The notes: generated by a model from the sequence alone, not told the origin. A stretch of 64,000 nucleotides of DNA from Arion vulgaris (GCA_020796225.1 CM036754.1:15759367-15823366); one strand, 5' to 3'; positions 38,301 to 53,300 are shown, counted from the first letter of the stretch. Translations and numbers: made by a program.

Positions 38301-41300
38301 TTTTTGTGGACCAAATGCCACGCTATGTGGCTTTGGGTTGGACGACTTTTTACCAGGAGCCACACTAAAGGGCGTTTTTATTATAAAAACAAATGACTTG
38401 TAAAAACATGGTTTTTGCTCTGGTCCACTAAGAGTTAAGGCAGCGACCAAAGGACAGTATTCTTCTCTGTCTTTAGCCTGTAACAGCTGTGGTGCTTAAG
38501 AAAACAGCTACCAAAGATCTTCTCTGTCTTTAACCTGTAACAACCGCTATGCTTAAGGCAGCAACCAAAGCACACTATACTTCTCTGTCTTTAGCCTGTA
38601 ACAGCTGTGGTGTTTAAGACAGTGACCAAGATCTTCTCTGTCTTTAACCTGTAACAAGCGTATGACAAGGCACTGTAACAGAAAGTACACTATACTTCTC
38701 TATCTTTAGCCTGTAACAGCTGTGGTGTTTAAGGCAGAAACAAAAAGCACACAATTCTTCTCTGTCTTTAACCTGTAACAGCTGTGGTGCTTAAGGCAAC
38801 AACCAAAGTCTGAAAGGAAGTGAAAGAATAGTAAAAAGTAAAATATAAAATGTTCTTTATAAGTAATGAATAGTGAAGGAAAAAAATATAACTATAAACA
38901 AATATAGGTGATTTAAATGACAAAAGCATATTGTTTATTTTAGCATCGAGCAACTTGGGAAGGGTTGCTTAAAAGGGGTAACTACCAAGAGAGACCTTTT
39001 GTTCTAACAAGATCCTTCTTTGCTGGAAGCCAGAGACATTGTATGTACAATATTTTTTTTATTGTTCTTAGTCTTCATGTTTATTTTTGTAATGTAAAGT
39101 TTGTTATATATATCAAAGTAAATGAGCAAACGTGTTAGATATATTGATTGTATAGTGTGATTACATATTGTTATGTTTTGGTAATGAAGTTATTAATATA
39201 TGAACATTTATTGATTGTTCTTCTTCTTCTTCTTGGCGATTGTTCTTCACCAATTAATCACTCTTGTGATATGTTTGATCTTGCCAACGTGATCGTTACA
39301 TTGTTTGTAGACCTCGCTGACTTTGGCGTTTGGACATGCATCGATTCAGCAACCTCTTAGTGCTCTTCGACATGCATGGCAGGTAACAGTGGTTCTATTC
39401 TTTACATCCCAAATTTGGGCCCGGTAACCACTGGGCAATTGATGTTAACCAGCCTCTCTGGGCAGATGCGCTCATCAGCCGGGAGGACAGGTGTCTACAG
39501 GTCGCTGCCCGAAGAGACAATAGCAACCTGCTGCTGTGGGTTTTGGCTGGGGACAGTAAAGGTAGCGGAGGCGCCGTCACAAAGCTGGTTGAACAACACA
39601 CCACGAGGATAGCATGAGCTCAATTGTACTGAAGGCTGTACGTACATCCGTTCTGATGTTCTGTTTATATCAATAGAATGATAAACGGCTAGACGATGAA
39701 GATAGAAGACCAGCCTCTCAACCCTCACGACAGAACCATAATTGTTCAGTGTCCTTAGAAGATTTCAAATTTAGTTTTTAAGGGCCGTTATTGATTTATT
39801 GCCTGACTGTATACATTATGTCTGCTGTATAGGAAGTCTGAATTTATTTGCTACTTTTGTATCCTTTGCTTGATGAAGGCTTTTTGATAGAAACATCGCT
39901 GTATATTGTTTTTGTACTTTGTAAAACTACAGTTCTTTATTTTTACTTGTTTCGTATTTGCTGGTTAAATAAACTCTATTCTGGCCTCTCTAGTTTCTAT
40001 ATCTACTTCTACAATATTTGAATCTATATTTAAATATTTAGTATGCACTAAATTGCAGAGTTTGTAAGATTATAGAACTAATTGCCGTCCAGTGGTTACA
40101 GGGCCCAAATTGGGGTGTAAAGAATAGACCACTGTTACCTGCCATGCATGTCGTAAGAGGCGACTAAGGAGGTTGGGCGTGGGGCTAGCTACCCCACACC
40201 GTAAAAACACTAGATGGCTACAGAACGGAGAGCGAACCGAGTAAACGCTGAATGAAACCGACACATTGTCGAAGGATAAGCACCAGAGCTCCAAATGGTG
40301 CTGAAGACGTGATGCAAAACACACCAATGCTAAGGCTGCATGAATCAGATTTCCACATGAATAGAATTTATGGGGAAGTCTGGTACATCGGTCTGGGCGG
40401 TGATCGCGCAAGAGAGAGAACTAATTGCAATTTGTCCTTTACAAATTGGTTTTGACCACATGTTGATGCAATGGGGAACTAGCAAATGTGTGTTGAAATT
40501 GGATATGCTGGACCTAAATGTGCAAAACATCACAGCTCAATTGCTATAAACCATGGCACAATGTACTTACAATCATCAGTGAAATCACATACAGATCACT
40601 ACGAGTAGTTAACAAGTGTTTATTCTAGAGCAGATGATAGCTAATAAAAAAAATCAGATATACATAATCTAGAACACCAATACCGCCCGATTGGTTACCG
40701 GGACTCAAATTTGGGGTGTAAAGAATAGAACTACTGCTACCTGCATCGCATGTCGTAAGAGACGACTAAGGAGGTTTGGATGAAATCGGATGCACGTGTC
40801 CGCTAGGGAATGCTAACCTAAAACAAATGCTTGCAGAAAACGGATGCACCAGGCCATAAGGCGCAGAATTTGGTGCAACAACCCCTCACAATGAGGAATG
40901 GGATAACAGATTCTACAGTCACCAATCTGCCTAGGAGATTTAGCCACGCAGTAAGAACGTCAGACCTATCATCACAAGGGTGGCCAAAACTTACTGCGGG
41001 AAGAGGTCGGTACAAACGGGAAGCAGAAATCATAGGAATTATATCCTACAGAACTGCCCCCAGTATGCAGACTTGAAGAAAGAGGTGGCCACTTTCACTA
41101 GTGTTCAAGACAAACTGTAGGCTTGGCTGATAATCTGAGGCAGACGGCTGCCTTTATTAGAGAATCAAAATCCCAATCTAGTGAGAATGCAGAAGAAGAA
41201 CACCAATACTGAATTTCATCAAGAAACAATAAATTGTTTCAGCCACATAAGCAGATTACCAACAGACTCAAAGAGCAATGCTGCTCCAGATTACCAACAG

Positions 41301-44300
41301 ACTCAAAAGAGCAATGCTCCTCCGATACAGTGGAATCAAAGCAAAAGTTGCTCTACGCAAAAGGTGGACCTAAGAAATAACGGAGGCGGTGAAAAATACT
41401 ATTTATGAAGCACACACAAAATCCAGTTCTAGAAATCTCTTATGCTGACGCTGTGTGGCAAAACAAGATTAGAGAAAATCAGAAGAACAACAACAATGCT
41501 TGGATGGTTATTGGTTCTGAAGTCATTGCACTCCGGGCAGACCCATAGGTGCTCAGTCTCCCAAACAGATATCGAAGAGTATGCATACTGATGGTTCCTA
41601 TGACTCGCTGGTTAAACACACTACTCACTTTGCCCCTCAGCCATCCAGTTCTCCTTGTACAATATGTAACTCCAAACAGCTTAAATCGCTGGATTGATTA
41701 AACATCTATTTTAGTATCTTCATTCAACAGACAGTGCTTAGATGACTAAAGTAATGCTGTAAGAGGTCACTACATAAAGAAAGCACATTATCAACATCAG
41801 AAAGCACATTATCAACATCAGAAAGCACATTATCAACATCAGAAAGAGACAATCATCCTGTTTTGGACACGTCATGAGAAAAGGAGATTTAGAACATGGC
41901 AACAGCTGGAAAAATAAATTGCAGATGAAACCGAGGACGACAGATGAAAGAAATTCTGGACAATCTTACTTCATGGCATGGAAAAATGTCAATTTTCAAA
42001 CTGATAATCAGTGTTCAGGACAGACGTTTGTGGAGATTCATGGTTACCTATGCCAGCAGATATGACACAATATGATGATGATTATGTATAATCTAACCAC
42101 ATCTCTGTTAACAGCTGCTGTCTGGACTGGAGATAACATGGCTGAATGGAGTCACCTCAAAATAACTATACCAATGATGCTTTCTCTTAGTCTGGCAGGC
42201 ATTCATTTCTCCGGAGCAGATGTCGGAGGATTTTTCCGCAGTCCAGAAAATGAGCTTTTGACACGGTGGTATCAGGTAATTTGTGAACTATGCATTACCT
42301 GTTGAAGTTGATAACTATTTCCTGGCAGAAGTGGCAATCAATTTAAAACGAAACTAGACATTTCCAAGGTGACATAGTTGGACAACTTTCTGATATGAAG
42401 TGATAACCGTAACCAGTTGTTAGTTAGTTAATTGCATATCTTTTACAGGACTTTGCGAATCAAACCCAGCTTTTTAACGCTGTTTGAGATTTTTCTAGGC
42501 ATTATTACGTTCAGTAGTTTGCCATTGCTTTCCGAACAGGTGGTGCCATCATCCTTTTGTAAAAATCCACACGAAACAATTTGCAACCAAACTGTGTGCA
42601 GCATGATTCGAACTCAGAATGTCGGGGTTAATAGACCGAGTCACTATCCCCAAAGCCACAGCTATTCACCGTTATTACGTGAATCATGTACACGTCCTCT
42701 CTCCCTTAAGGAATTTATATTAGCCTGCTCCATTGCTCGCCCGCTTTGTACAGCAGCCATACCTGCAAGCCTATCCGCACGTTCATTCCCCTTACACCTG
42801 CATGCCCTGGCACAAAAATGAAACTGATCTTTGTCAGCTGAGACCTCCCCAGCGACTCCATCCAATGTCTCCTAGCCCATCCTGTTTCAATCTTCCTGAG
42901 CATACTCATTGAGTCACTGAGAAAACATGCATGGATAAAAGTCTGTGATTCCAGCCAAATCATCGCTTTGGTAACTGCCATGATTTCCATAGTGAGACTG
43001 CTCGTTGTAACGGCAAAACCACCACTGTCTTCCTTCACAACATCTCCTCCGACCTGAGCAGTGAAAGCCCACAAGCTCTTCACATGTCGAATCACCGAAC
43101 CATCCGTATAAATGATTACATCATGCTCCTTGAGGATATAAACTACAAGTACCTCTGAAGTCGGAGAAGGCACACCTGTATGACGGGGAATACTGATAAT
43201 AAGGAAAGCATGCCTTTATGCAAAAATCGGTCAGAAGCGCCATACCAGGCTCCCTGTCTACGCCTGAATAATACGAACGCAAGAAGAAGAAGAAATAATG
43301 CAAACATAAATTGAGAAAATGTTTTAAGTTCTAATTATGGAATGTGAAGGTATTTATATTATGCTAGTGTAACCGTCATGGCAGATCACTAACCAAGATC
43401 CTAAAGAAACTCCAAGCAGTGTGTCCAGGACACAGGCAACCTATGTTGTCATTAAGTTGCCTGGTCAAAACTTAGGAATCAAGTAACTTCATTAGATCGA
43501 CCCAGTTCTATGATTCCCCCTATGGTGCAGCATGCTGAGAACTCAGCATTGCATGTTAAGTTTGGCAAAACAACTTTAGCTCCTTCCCCCATCTCAAAGA
43601 ATGGTAGGTATTGCATACTTTTGTCTTTCTCCTCTATCTGGCTGAGAATCAGGTTAGTTTCTTCAGAATATGCATGAAGCCTGAATGAAAAACCCGATGT
43701 TTATGATTCCATATATGCCGCGTGCCAGCGTGTTCGTAGCGCATTGGACTATGGGTGACTAGTCCTCTGTAAGTGTGGGTTCAACTCCGTGGACTGGCAG
43801 AAAAGCTACAGGTTCCCCAGATTTACGGTGTTTGTGGCACCGAGCCGAAGGGTTACGATGTCCATGACACCGAGCAGAAGAGCTTTCAGCTCAAGTGCTT
43901 CTGGATCGGAAAAAAAAAATGATTCCATATCAACATGCTACAAAATATAGAAAAAAGCTTCTAGATGTACAATGTTAGATTCAACAGATCTGATATCATA
44001 TGAGCTAGAATGTAACTTTGGTAAACAAGGTTCGCACAGGACAGGGACTCCCCAGGCTATCAATGAAGAGTCCCAAGTCATGTTTGTTAACTAAAGTCTA
44101 CTGTTATAACATCCTGTTTCCTGTTTGTTAACTAAAGTCTATTGTTATAACATCTTGTTTCCTGTTTGTTAACTAAAGTCTACTGTTATAACATCTTGTT
44201 TCCTGTTTGTTAACTAAAGTCTACTGTTATAACATCTTGTTTCCTGTTTGTTAACTAAAGTCTACTGTTATAACATCTTGTTATCTTGTTTGTTAACTAA

Positions 44301-47300
44301 AGTCTACTGTTATAACATCTTGTTATCTTGTTTGTTAACTAAAGTCTACTGTTATAATCGCTTTCCTGTACATGTTAACTAAAGTCTACGGTTAATAAAT
44401 CCTGTTTCTGTTTGTTAACTAAAGTCTACTGTTATAACATCTGTTTCTGTTTGTTAACTAAAGTCTACTGTTATAATATCTTGTTATCTGTTTGTTAACT
44501 AAAGTCTACTGTTATAACATCTTGTTATCTTGTTTGTTAACTAAAGTCTACTGTTATAACATCTTGTTATCTTGTTTGTTAACTAAAGTCTACTGTTATA
44601 ACATCCTGTTTCCTGTTTGTTAACTAAAGTCTACTATTATAACATCCTGTTTCCTGTTTGTTAACTAAAGTCTACTGTTATAACATCCTGTTTCCTGTTT
44701 GTTAACTAAAGTCTACTGTTATAACATCTTGTTTCCTGTTTGTTAACTAAAGTCTACTGTTATAACATCTTGTTATCCTGTTTGTTAACTAAAGTCTACT
44801 GTTATAACATCTTGTTTCTTGTTTGTTAACTAAAGTCTACTGTTATAACATCTTGTTATCTTGTTTGTTAACTAAGTCTACTTATACATCTTGCTATCCC
44901 GTTTTTAACTAAGTCTACGTTATAACATCTGTTTTCTTTATTAACTAATCTACTGTTATAACATCTTGTTATCTTGTTGTTAACAAAGTCTCTGTATAAC
45001 ATCTTTATCCTGTTTGTTAACTAAGTCTATGTTACATCTGTATCTTTTGTTTGTATACACTGTATCTTTGTTAAATATCTTGTTAATCTGTTGTTGACCA
45101 TTTTTATCTTGTTATTTGTTTCTACTTATTGTTGTGCATGTTTATTTTTCATGTCACATATTACATGTCAAATTACATGTCACTATTAATAATTAACTAT
45201 TACTTCTACAGGCAGCTGCCTTTCAGCCATTTTTTAGGGCTCATGCTCATATTGATTCCAAGCGTAGAGAACCATACCTACTTCCAGAAGACAACATGAT
45301 CATCATTAGAGATGCTATTAAGAAAAGATACACATATCTGCCATACTTGTATACATTATTTCATGAGTCTGAGTCGTCAGGAAATGCTCCCATGCGTGCA
45401 CTTTGGATAGAGTTTCCTGAGGAAGCAGAAGTATTTCCCATTGATGATGAGTATCTGCTTGGTATGTAAGGACTGATTGTAATACTTTCAATAGAATCTT
45501 CAATTTTACTACTTGTATATATGGTGAAACATGTAAAACAAAGTACTCATTTTCAAGTAATTTTTTTTTTTTAGCCTAAGTTTTTCAAGTACAAAAACTA
45601 ATTTTATCAACCATTTGAGTGTTTCAAACACAAAATGCCTTTATCAAGCAAAGGATGCAACAGGAAGGAGCGAAGAAATTCAGACTTCCTATACTGCAGA
45701 CATATACAGTCAGACAATAAATCTGTAATATGTACATGTTAGGTCTCTCTCTCTCTCTAGCGTTCCTTCTTACTGCTATTTTTATCCTTCTAATGTGATA
45801 TATAAACAACCAGAACGGATGTCGTTCACAACCTTCAGTACCATTTGGAGCTCTTGTGTGTTCTTTGGTGGTGTGTTCGGTTTCAACCAGCGTTTACTGG
45901 GTTTGCTCTCCTTAGTCCCTTTGCTGTCCCCAGCCAAACCTGCAAGACAGCAGGTTGCTATTTTCTTTTAGGGCATCTCGTCTTGTACTCTGCTGTTTTC
46001 TTACGCCTCTGCAAAACTTTGGCTTTGTTTCTACAGACATCGGCCAGGAGATGCGTGCATTATGTTCGTAATTTTGAACCTGCATTTCATTTCTGTGTTT
46101 GCACTACTACCACTACCTGTAGCTCTCCTTCGATCCATGTGCCTCCTTAGCCAGACCGGAACTAAAGTCTGTTTCCAGGGTCACCATGTGGAGGTGAAAC
46201 ATAGGGTCTTGATTAGTGCCAGACCACTAATCGTGGTGCAGCCCGCATGCGCCTTTGATCCCATGTTAGGTCTGAATTTCTTCGGTCCAGGTTTCCATAG
46301 GCAAGTTTTGTTAAAAGAAAGACACTTTTGACTAGACTTGTTCTGTCATTCTTCCATATTCCCCAGCACATACAACTATTGATAGTGCATAGACATATGT
46401 AACCTTATTAATTAAGTTCACACATGTAAGATCATACTTTATCATTATGGAAATCATGGTAGTAACTAAAGCGATGATCTGGTTGGAATCACAGACTTTT
46501 ATCCATGCACATTTTCTCAGTGACTCAATTAGTATGCTTAGGAAGATTGAAACAGGCTGGGCTCTGAGACAATGGTTGGAGTCGTAGAGGAGGTCAAGGT
46601 TGACAAAAATCTTGTTTTATTTTTGTGCCAGGGTGTAAGGTGTAAGGAGAAATGAAAGCACCAGTAGACTTGCAGGTATGGCTGCTGTAAAAGCGGGTTA
46701 GCAATTGACCAGGCTGATATTATAAATTCTCTAAGGAAGAGAGGCTGTGTGAATGGTTCAAGCAATAGTGGTGAATCTACAACCCTAACCAGACTGCAAG
46801 AATTCCAAGTCAAATGTGGGGTAGCTAGACAAGAACATTATACTAGTAGCCAAAGAAGAATAGTAAACCAACAAAGAACTGGTGTCATTAGTCACCACAC
46901 ACTGAGAAACATACTGAGGGGGAGATCGAAGCACTTTTGGACTAATTGGTTCGATGTGCAGTGATGATGATCCGACAACTAAACTAACACTTGTAAAGTC
47001 TGATTATGTTGAAGCTGTATGAATATCACTTATTAAAGCCATTTTCTCTTCTGTTTTAATGATGATGTCTTGTCTTTTATTTTTTAAGGTTCTGCTCTAA
47101 TTGTGAAACCTGTTGTAAACCAAGGGCAGACAAGCACCAGACTCTACTTTCCAGGAGCAGATACTGTAAGTTGAACATTAAATCTGTATTATTGTGAGAC
47201 CAAGAAACTCCACACCAGAACATGTTTTGCGGGTAAATATATATTAATAGAGATGTGGGTGTGCATTAAACAAATTTTCTATCAACTCTCTGCCTAATAA

Positions 47301-50300
47301 TAGCCGTCCATCGCAATCGATGATGACAACATCCTGAGGTGTGTGTTGCTGCACCTCTTTGGTGTGTGCGGAGGTGACTGTAAAGTCCAATTCTCGATCA
47401 TAATCCATTACCACAGGTGGGGCAAACATGATCAAGTCTGGACATGTGGGTGTTGTGTGTTTTATCTTTTTGCGCAGCTCGCTTTCTCTGTGCATCAACA
47501 GTACGATGATTCTCAGCGACGCGAGTTGCTCTTGTGTTGTTACAGTGCCACATTTCTTGATCTAGAGGTTCCCAGCACATGGTGTCTATATCCAAGCATT
47601 TCAGAGACACTTTAAGAGTGTCTTTAAAGCATTTTTTCTGTCCAATAACTGATTGCTGCCCCCCTTCAAGCTCGCCATACATAAAATGTTTTAGGATGCG
47701 TTTACCAGGCATCCAAGCAATGGGACCGGCCCATCTCACTTGGGCCTTCTGCAACAGGGTGTTGGCGCTTGGGATCTTGGCCCTTGTGAGGACTTCAGTA
47801 TCTGGAGTTTTGTTCTGCCAGTTTATTTTTAGTGGTTAGCGTAGACAGCTTGTGTGGAAGTGGTTTAGTTTTCTTGCGTGTCTGCTATACATTGTCCATG
47901 TTTCGCTGGCGTACATAAGTGTGGCTAGCACTATGGCCCGGTAAACTTTCTGCTTTGTGGCTACGATTATCCCCTTCCGCTCTCACACAGTAACATGCAG
48001 CCTTCCAAATGCTGCACTGGCTTTAGATATCCTATTGTTGACCTCAGAATCTATGTTCACCGATCTGGATAGGATGCTGCCAAGATAGGCAAAGTTGTCC
48101 GCTGGCAGGACCTATCATATGTGCATTTAATATTGATGACTGGCAGCGTCGGCTCGTCATTTAGGGCCAGTGGGGCGGGCCCCACCAAAATAAGATCTAA
48201 CATGTATTTATTATTTTATACATAAAAATATATCCTAACCGAAATCATGATTTTTCCGAAACTATTTCTGGCCCCCCCAACAAAAATGATCACAAGCCAC
48301 CACTGATGACTGGATCATGGTACTACTCTCTATGAGTGGGCTGAAACAGAGTATATTATACTAAAATCCATTTTATGGAGAATGTGGTGTTGGACCTGCA
48401 TTTTTTCTTTCACTGATGGTATACAATTGGTGATGTGGTCAACATCACGCTGGGGTTGACAAATATAGGGTGCAGTATTTTAAGTTCAGATCAGGTACCA
48501 TCTACACATCAAGGATTGTCTTAACAGATCACGTCAACATTTCCTGTCTCATTCCATGGTGATGTGTTTTATCAAAGTGGTTTTCGTCTACAATATCTTT
48601 ATCTAACTTATATCATTGTTGTCCTCTTGTCCACAACCTTTCCTTCAGCAATGTCATTTTCCTTTATGTGTTCAAAATATTTAATTTGTATATTGTTTAT
48701 CTATTTTAAAATTATCTTTTCATTTTAATTTAGATCTTGTTTGTCTGTTTCTGTCTCTTAAATATGTGTTTAGCTGATGAAGTTTTAGAGATCTTGTTTG
48801 TCTGTTCTGTGTCTAAATATGTGTTTGCTGCATTAAAGTTTTGGATCTTGTTTGTCTGTTTCTGTGCTCATTAAATATGTTTAACTGCATGTAAAGTTTG
48901 AATCTTGTTTGTCTGTTTCTGCTCATTAAATATGTGTTTAGCTGCATTAAGTTAGAGATCTTTTTGTCTGTTTCTGTTCATTAAATATTGTTTATCATGT
49001 AAGTTTTAGAGATCTTGTTTGTCTGTTTCTGTGCTCATTAAATATGTGTTTAACTGCATGTAAAGTTTTAGAGATCTTGTTTGTCTGTTTCTGTGCTCAT
49101 TAAATATGTGTTTAGCTGCATGTAAAGTTGTTTCTGTAGCACTTTCAAAGTTGATTCATTGCACTGGTTTCCCATCAGCTCGTCCTCTTGAGAAATGGCA
49201 TGCCACCTGCCGAAAGTATTGCACAAAGCACAAACTCTGTAGCTCCGGCAACAATCCTAGGAGTCTCTGGAAAAATTGCACTTGTGAACTGAATGGTGTG
49301 GTTCAGATTCGAACCCACTATCTTTGGAACGCAAGGCAAGGGGTTAACCACTTAGCACCTAATTTTACTTAAGGTTGCTAGTTCCGTGATCCTTAGTTTC
49401 TTTTATAGTATGCTTGACAGGATTGAGCAGTGCTATTCTTTCCTTCTCTATAGATATTCACAGGATAACTAATGATGCCACTTGTGTAGATGCTGAGGCT
49501 TATTGTTGAAATTTGATGTTATCATTTTCTATTAACAGATTTGGTATGACATTGATAATTACAAAGCATATCGTGGGAGACAAAGAGTAACTATAGAAGC
49601 TCCCTTATCAAAGGTTTGTCATTCTTGAACAAGTACACTGTGATGGAAATGTAGAGACTAGGGCAACGATTTAAGCATATTTGACTAATTATTATCTGAT
49701 TATGGGAGTAGTAAAGGAACCTTTTTTCCACATACTTCAAGATATATTGGGGAATATAATGTAAGGCCGATATTTTCATTGACCGTCAGCATTTGATGGA
49801 TGATGTCTACATCATGCCTGCCGCCTTTATGCGTTCAGTGTTTTTCTGGTACCCAATTGAGACTGGGTCGACCTGGGCGCCGCTACGGTCTAAAAAATAT
49901 TCTACGCCCACTGTAGAATTTAACCCGGACCACACACCTAAGAAGCGGGTTCACTAACAACTATGCTACTGTGGCTCTCACTATCTGATTATGATTGGCA
50001 TTGCTCCTTTCAACTTCACCTATGTTAGCTGTTAAACTATATCTACCTAAAGTAGCTATAGTTTACATGGTATAGAAGTTATCTTTATCACATTTCTACC
50101 ATAGTCACTTTACATGACATACATAGTAGTGAGTGGTGATACTATTCTTATATCCAATTAAAAGCCTCCTGTGAGCAAGGTTCAATTCCATGGGCTGGCA
50201 TAAAAGCCACAGGTTCTCCAGTTTTACGGTGTTCGTGGCACCGAACCGAAGGATTACGGTGTCCATGACACCGAGCTGAAGGCTGAAAGCTCAAGTGCTT

Positions 50301-53300
50301 CTGGATGGGGGAAAAAAATTACGGTAGTCATTAGTCCCATGAGTAGACCTGTATTTTTTCTTTGACCAACAGTATATAATGAGTGATGTGGTCAACATTA
50401 CTCCAGCTGCTTTACTTCTCAGAACTTTTCTGAAATCAAATTTAGGCGGTTATTTTTTTGTTAAAGTAAAGGAACCCTTTTTCATTGCTCGAGGTATATT
50501 AGATAATGCAGTGTTAGGCCCTTAGACTTAATTGATAGTCGTTACATGATGGCTGATGTGATCCAGCGGTACTTGAGCTCTTGCAATTAGGCCCAATGCT
50601 GTATAGTGGTATCTACATTTGTTTGTAAGTTGTTATTTTGTTCCGTTTAAACTGTCATGACTGCCTTTAGTACCGCTTTTAGGGCGGTGTAGAACAGATG
50701 GACAGAGCCTGAGGAATTTAATGTCCGCATGGTTAGTGCAGTCGCCATGAAGCTGTTCAGGTTAGGATTTTTCATTTATGCTCACAACAGAAAACACATT
50801 CTTGGCCTTACCATGTAGTGGACACGGATCTCCCACATGGGAACTGCGCTCTAACCCATTCGGCCAGACGCTCCTCTTTGTTCTGTATAATGTGTTCCAT
50901 ATACTTTGTTCAGAAATGTGGTTTTATAGAAGAATGATGAGAATCCCATGGACTGCTAAAATGACTAATATTGAGGTGCTGAATGAGATCAAGACTCAAA
51001 GAAAGCTTATCATCAATATAAGAAAGAGGCAGTCATCATTTTTCGGGCATGTGATGAGGAGGAGGTTTAGAACACATTGTGACAACCGGTAAAATCGAGG
51101 GTAGACGAGACAGGGGAAGACAGAGAAAATGTTGGATGGCCTGACTTCATGGCACGGTAGAGCGTCGACATCTGAGTTGATAGCAAACACCACGACAGAA
51201 ATTTGTGGAGATCCATGATCGCCTACGCCAGCCGGCACGGCACCTGATGATGATGATACTTTGTTCCATACAATGTCTTCTGTATTATACTTTGTTCCGT
51301 AAAATGTGTTTAATTTATCTTGCCTTGAAGGAAGAAGAATCTTCCTGACATCATCTAGCACTTGGCACCGGAAGAGGTAGTGGTCAACTGTTTCATGATG
51401 ACTTGAGAGTTTCAACATTAGTATGTTATCATTTGTGCTTTGATCTTTAGCTTGTAAAGATGCACTATCGAATTGTTACATATAAATACAACTTTTGTTT
51501 GTTAAGGGTAAAGAGTTCTCACTTATATGTTATTTTTTTCCTGGATTAGATACCAGCATTCCAAAGAGGAGGTACCATAATTCCTCGAAAAATGAGGGTC
51601 AGAAGATCTTCATCTCTCATGTCTAAAGATCCATTTACTCTCATTGTGTGCTTGGATATTACGGTACATTTTCTGTATTTAAATATGTTAATGATGAAGG
51701 TTTGCCAGTCTGTCCAGTGTGTTCGTAGCGCATTGGACAACGGGTGACAAGCTATCTGTGAGTGCTGGTTCAATTCTGCAGGCAGGCAGAAAATCCACAG
51801 GTTCTCCGATTTATGGTGTTGTGACACTGAACCGAAGGGATGCGAAGTCCATGGCACCGAGCCAAAGAGCTCAAAGCTCAAGTGCTTCTGGATCAGGAAA
51901 ATAAAAACGATGAAGGTTTTGATGGTATTTTATTAACTATAATGGCAAGTTTGAAGTGGAAAAAGGATGAACAAGAATATGAGGATCATGTGTGTTGTTG
52001 TATAGTAACATTTCTGACAATGAAGAGATTGTAACATTTTGACAATGAAGTTTAACATTTCTGACAATGAAGAGATTTGAAGGTTTGGGGTGTTGACTGG
52101 AACTGGATCAGAAAAGAGACAGCTGATAGGATTGTGGGATTTTATCTCTGGATAACCTCTACTCCAAATACCTCTTCTCATCACATAACTGGAAAATAAT
52201 GATTACCTTTTCTTGATGTTGATAATGAGCATTTCCTCTCTGTATTGATCTATTACAGCACATACACATAAGTATTTTTAGCTGTCCATATAATTGCTTG
52301 ATAGATAGCTTGTAAGGTACTTTTTTTTAAGGAATATAGAGTTAGGGTATGAAGTATGGACAGAGAAGAAAATAAAAGATGAGGTTTTAAATCTGGCCAG
52401 CACACAAAGAAACTTGATCAAAAGAATACGAATCGGCCAATCAAAGTTCTTCGGGCATATAATATGGAAGAGGTATAGAACATTTGGTGACAATGGGTAA
52501 AATTTAGGGAAGGAGAGATTGTGAAAGACAGAAGGAGAAAATGTTAGATGGTCTGACATCATAGTTCAACAAAAGATCGACGTCAGAACTTATTAACTGC
52601 ATCAAGGAGAGAGAGAGTTGTGGAGAGACATATAAATAATGAAAATATATTGCAGAGAATATCCAAACTTCTTTATTCTGTTTTTCTACTCAAATATTTA
52701 GATTCTGTCACTGTTTTTCTCACATTTGATAATAAAAAACTGATACCATCTAGTTTTAACTGAATAATATAGGAGACTTGTTGTTTTCTCTTAGGGTTCA
52801 GCAGAAGGCAATGTGTATGTAGATAACTACCATTCTTTGGACTACAGAAATGGAGATTATGTCAAAGTGAATTTGACTTTTCATAATCTTAAGCTAGAGG
52901 GCAAGTAAGTGCAGGATAAGGATTGTTTTGTTGTTCAAGCTGTTTTCAATAATTTAAATATATGAGTCACCCATGTGGTGCCGGGGCCAGTAAGGGAAGC
53001 AAAGAATAGTACCACTGTGAGCTACAAGGCATGTCGTAGAAGCGACTCAGGTAGGGCCTAGGCAAGCTACCCTAGTAAATAAAAAGCATCGCAGAAGTCG
53101 GATGTGCTGGCATACTTTAAAGGTGCATAACTGGTACAACGTACAATCGCTCTTAAGCTCAGATACACATACAAATCACACAGAGTGGTTAACAAGTGAT
53201 CGATATGGAGTGTTTGAAGAATAAGAAGAAGAAGTAATATATGCATTATATATTTTTTATTAGTTTCTTGAACTTTGATTTATGTTTTTGGTTTATTATT

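Noticed and set aside
44085..45110. Regularly spaced repeats resembling a CRISPR array
   Set aside because: The whole 41-bp unit repeats; there are no unique spacers, no cas genes, and the context is an animal intron.
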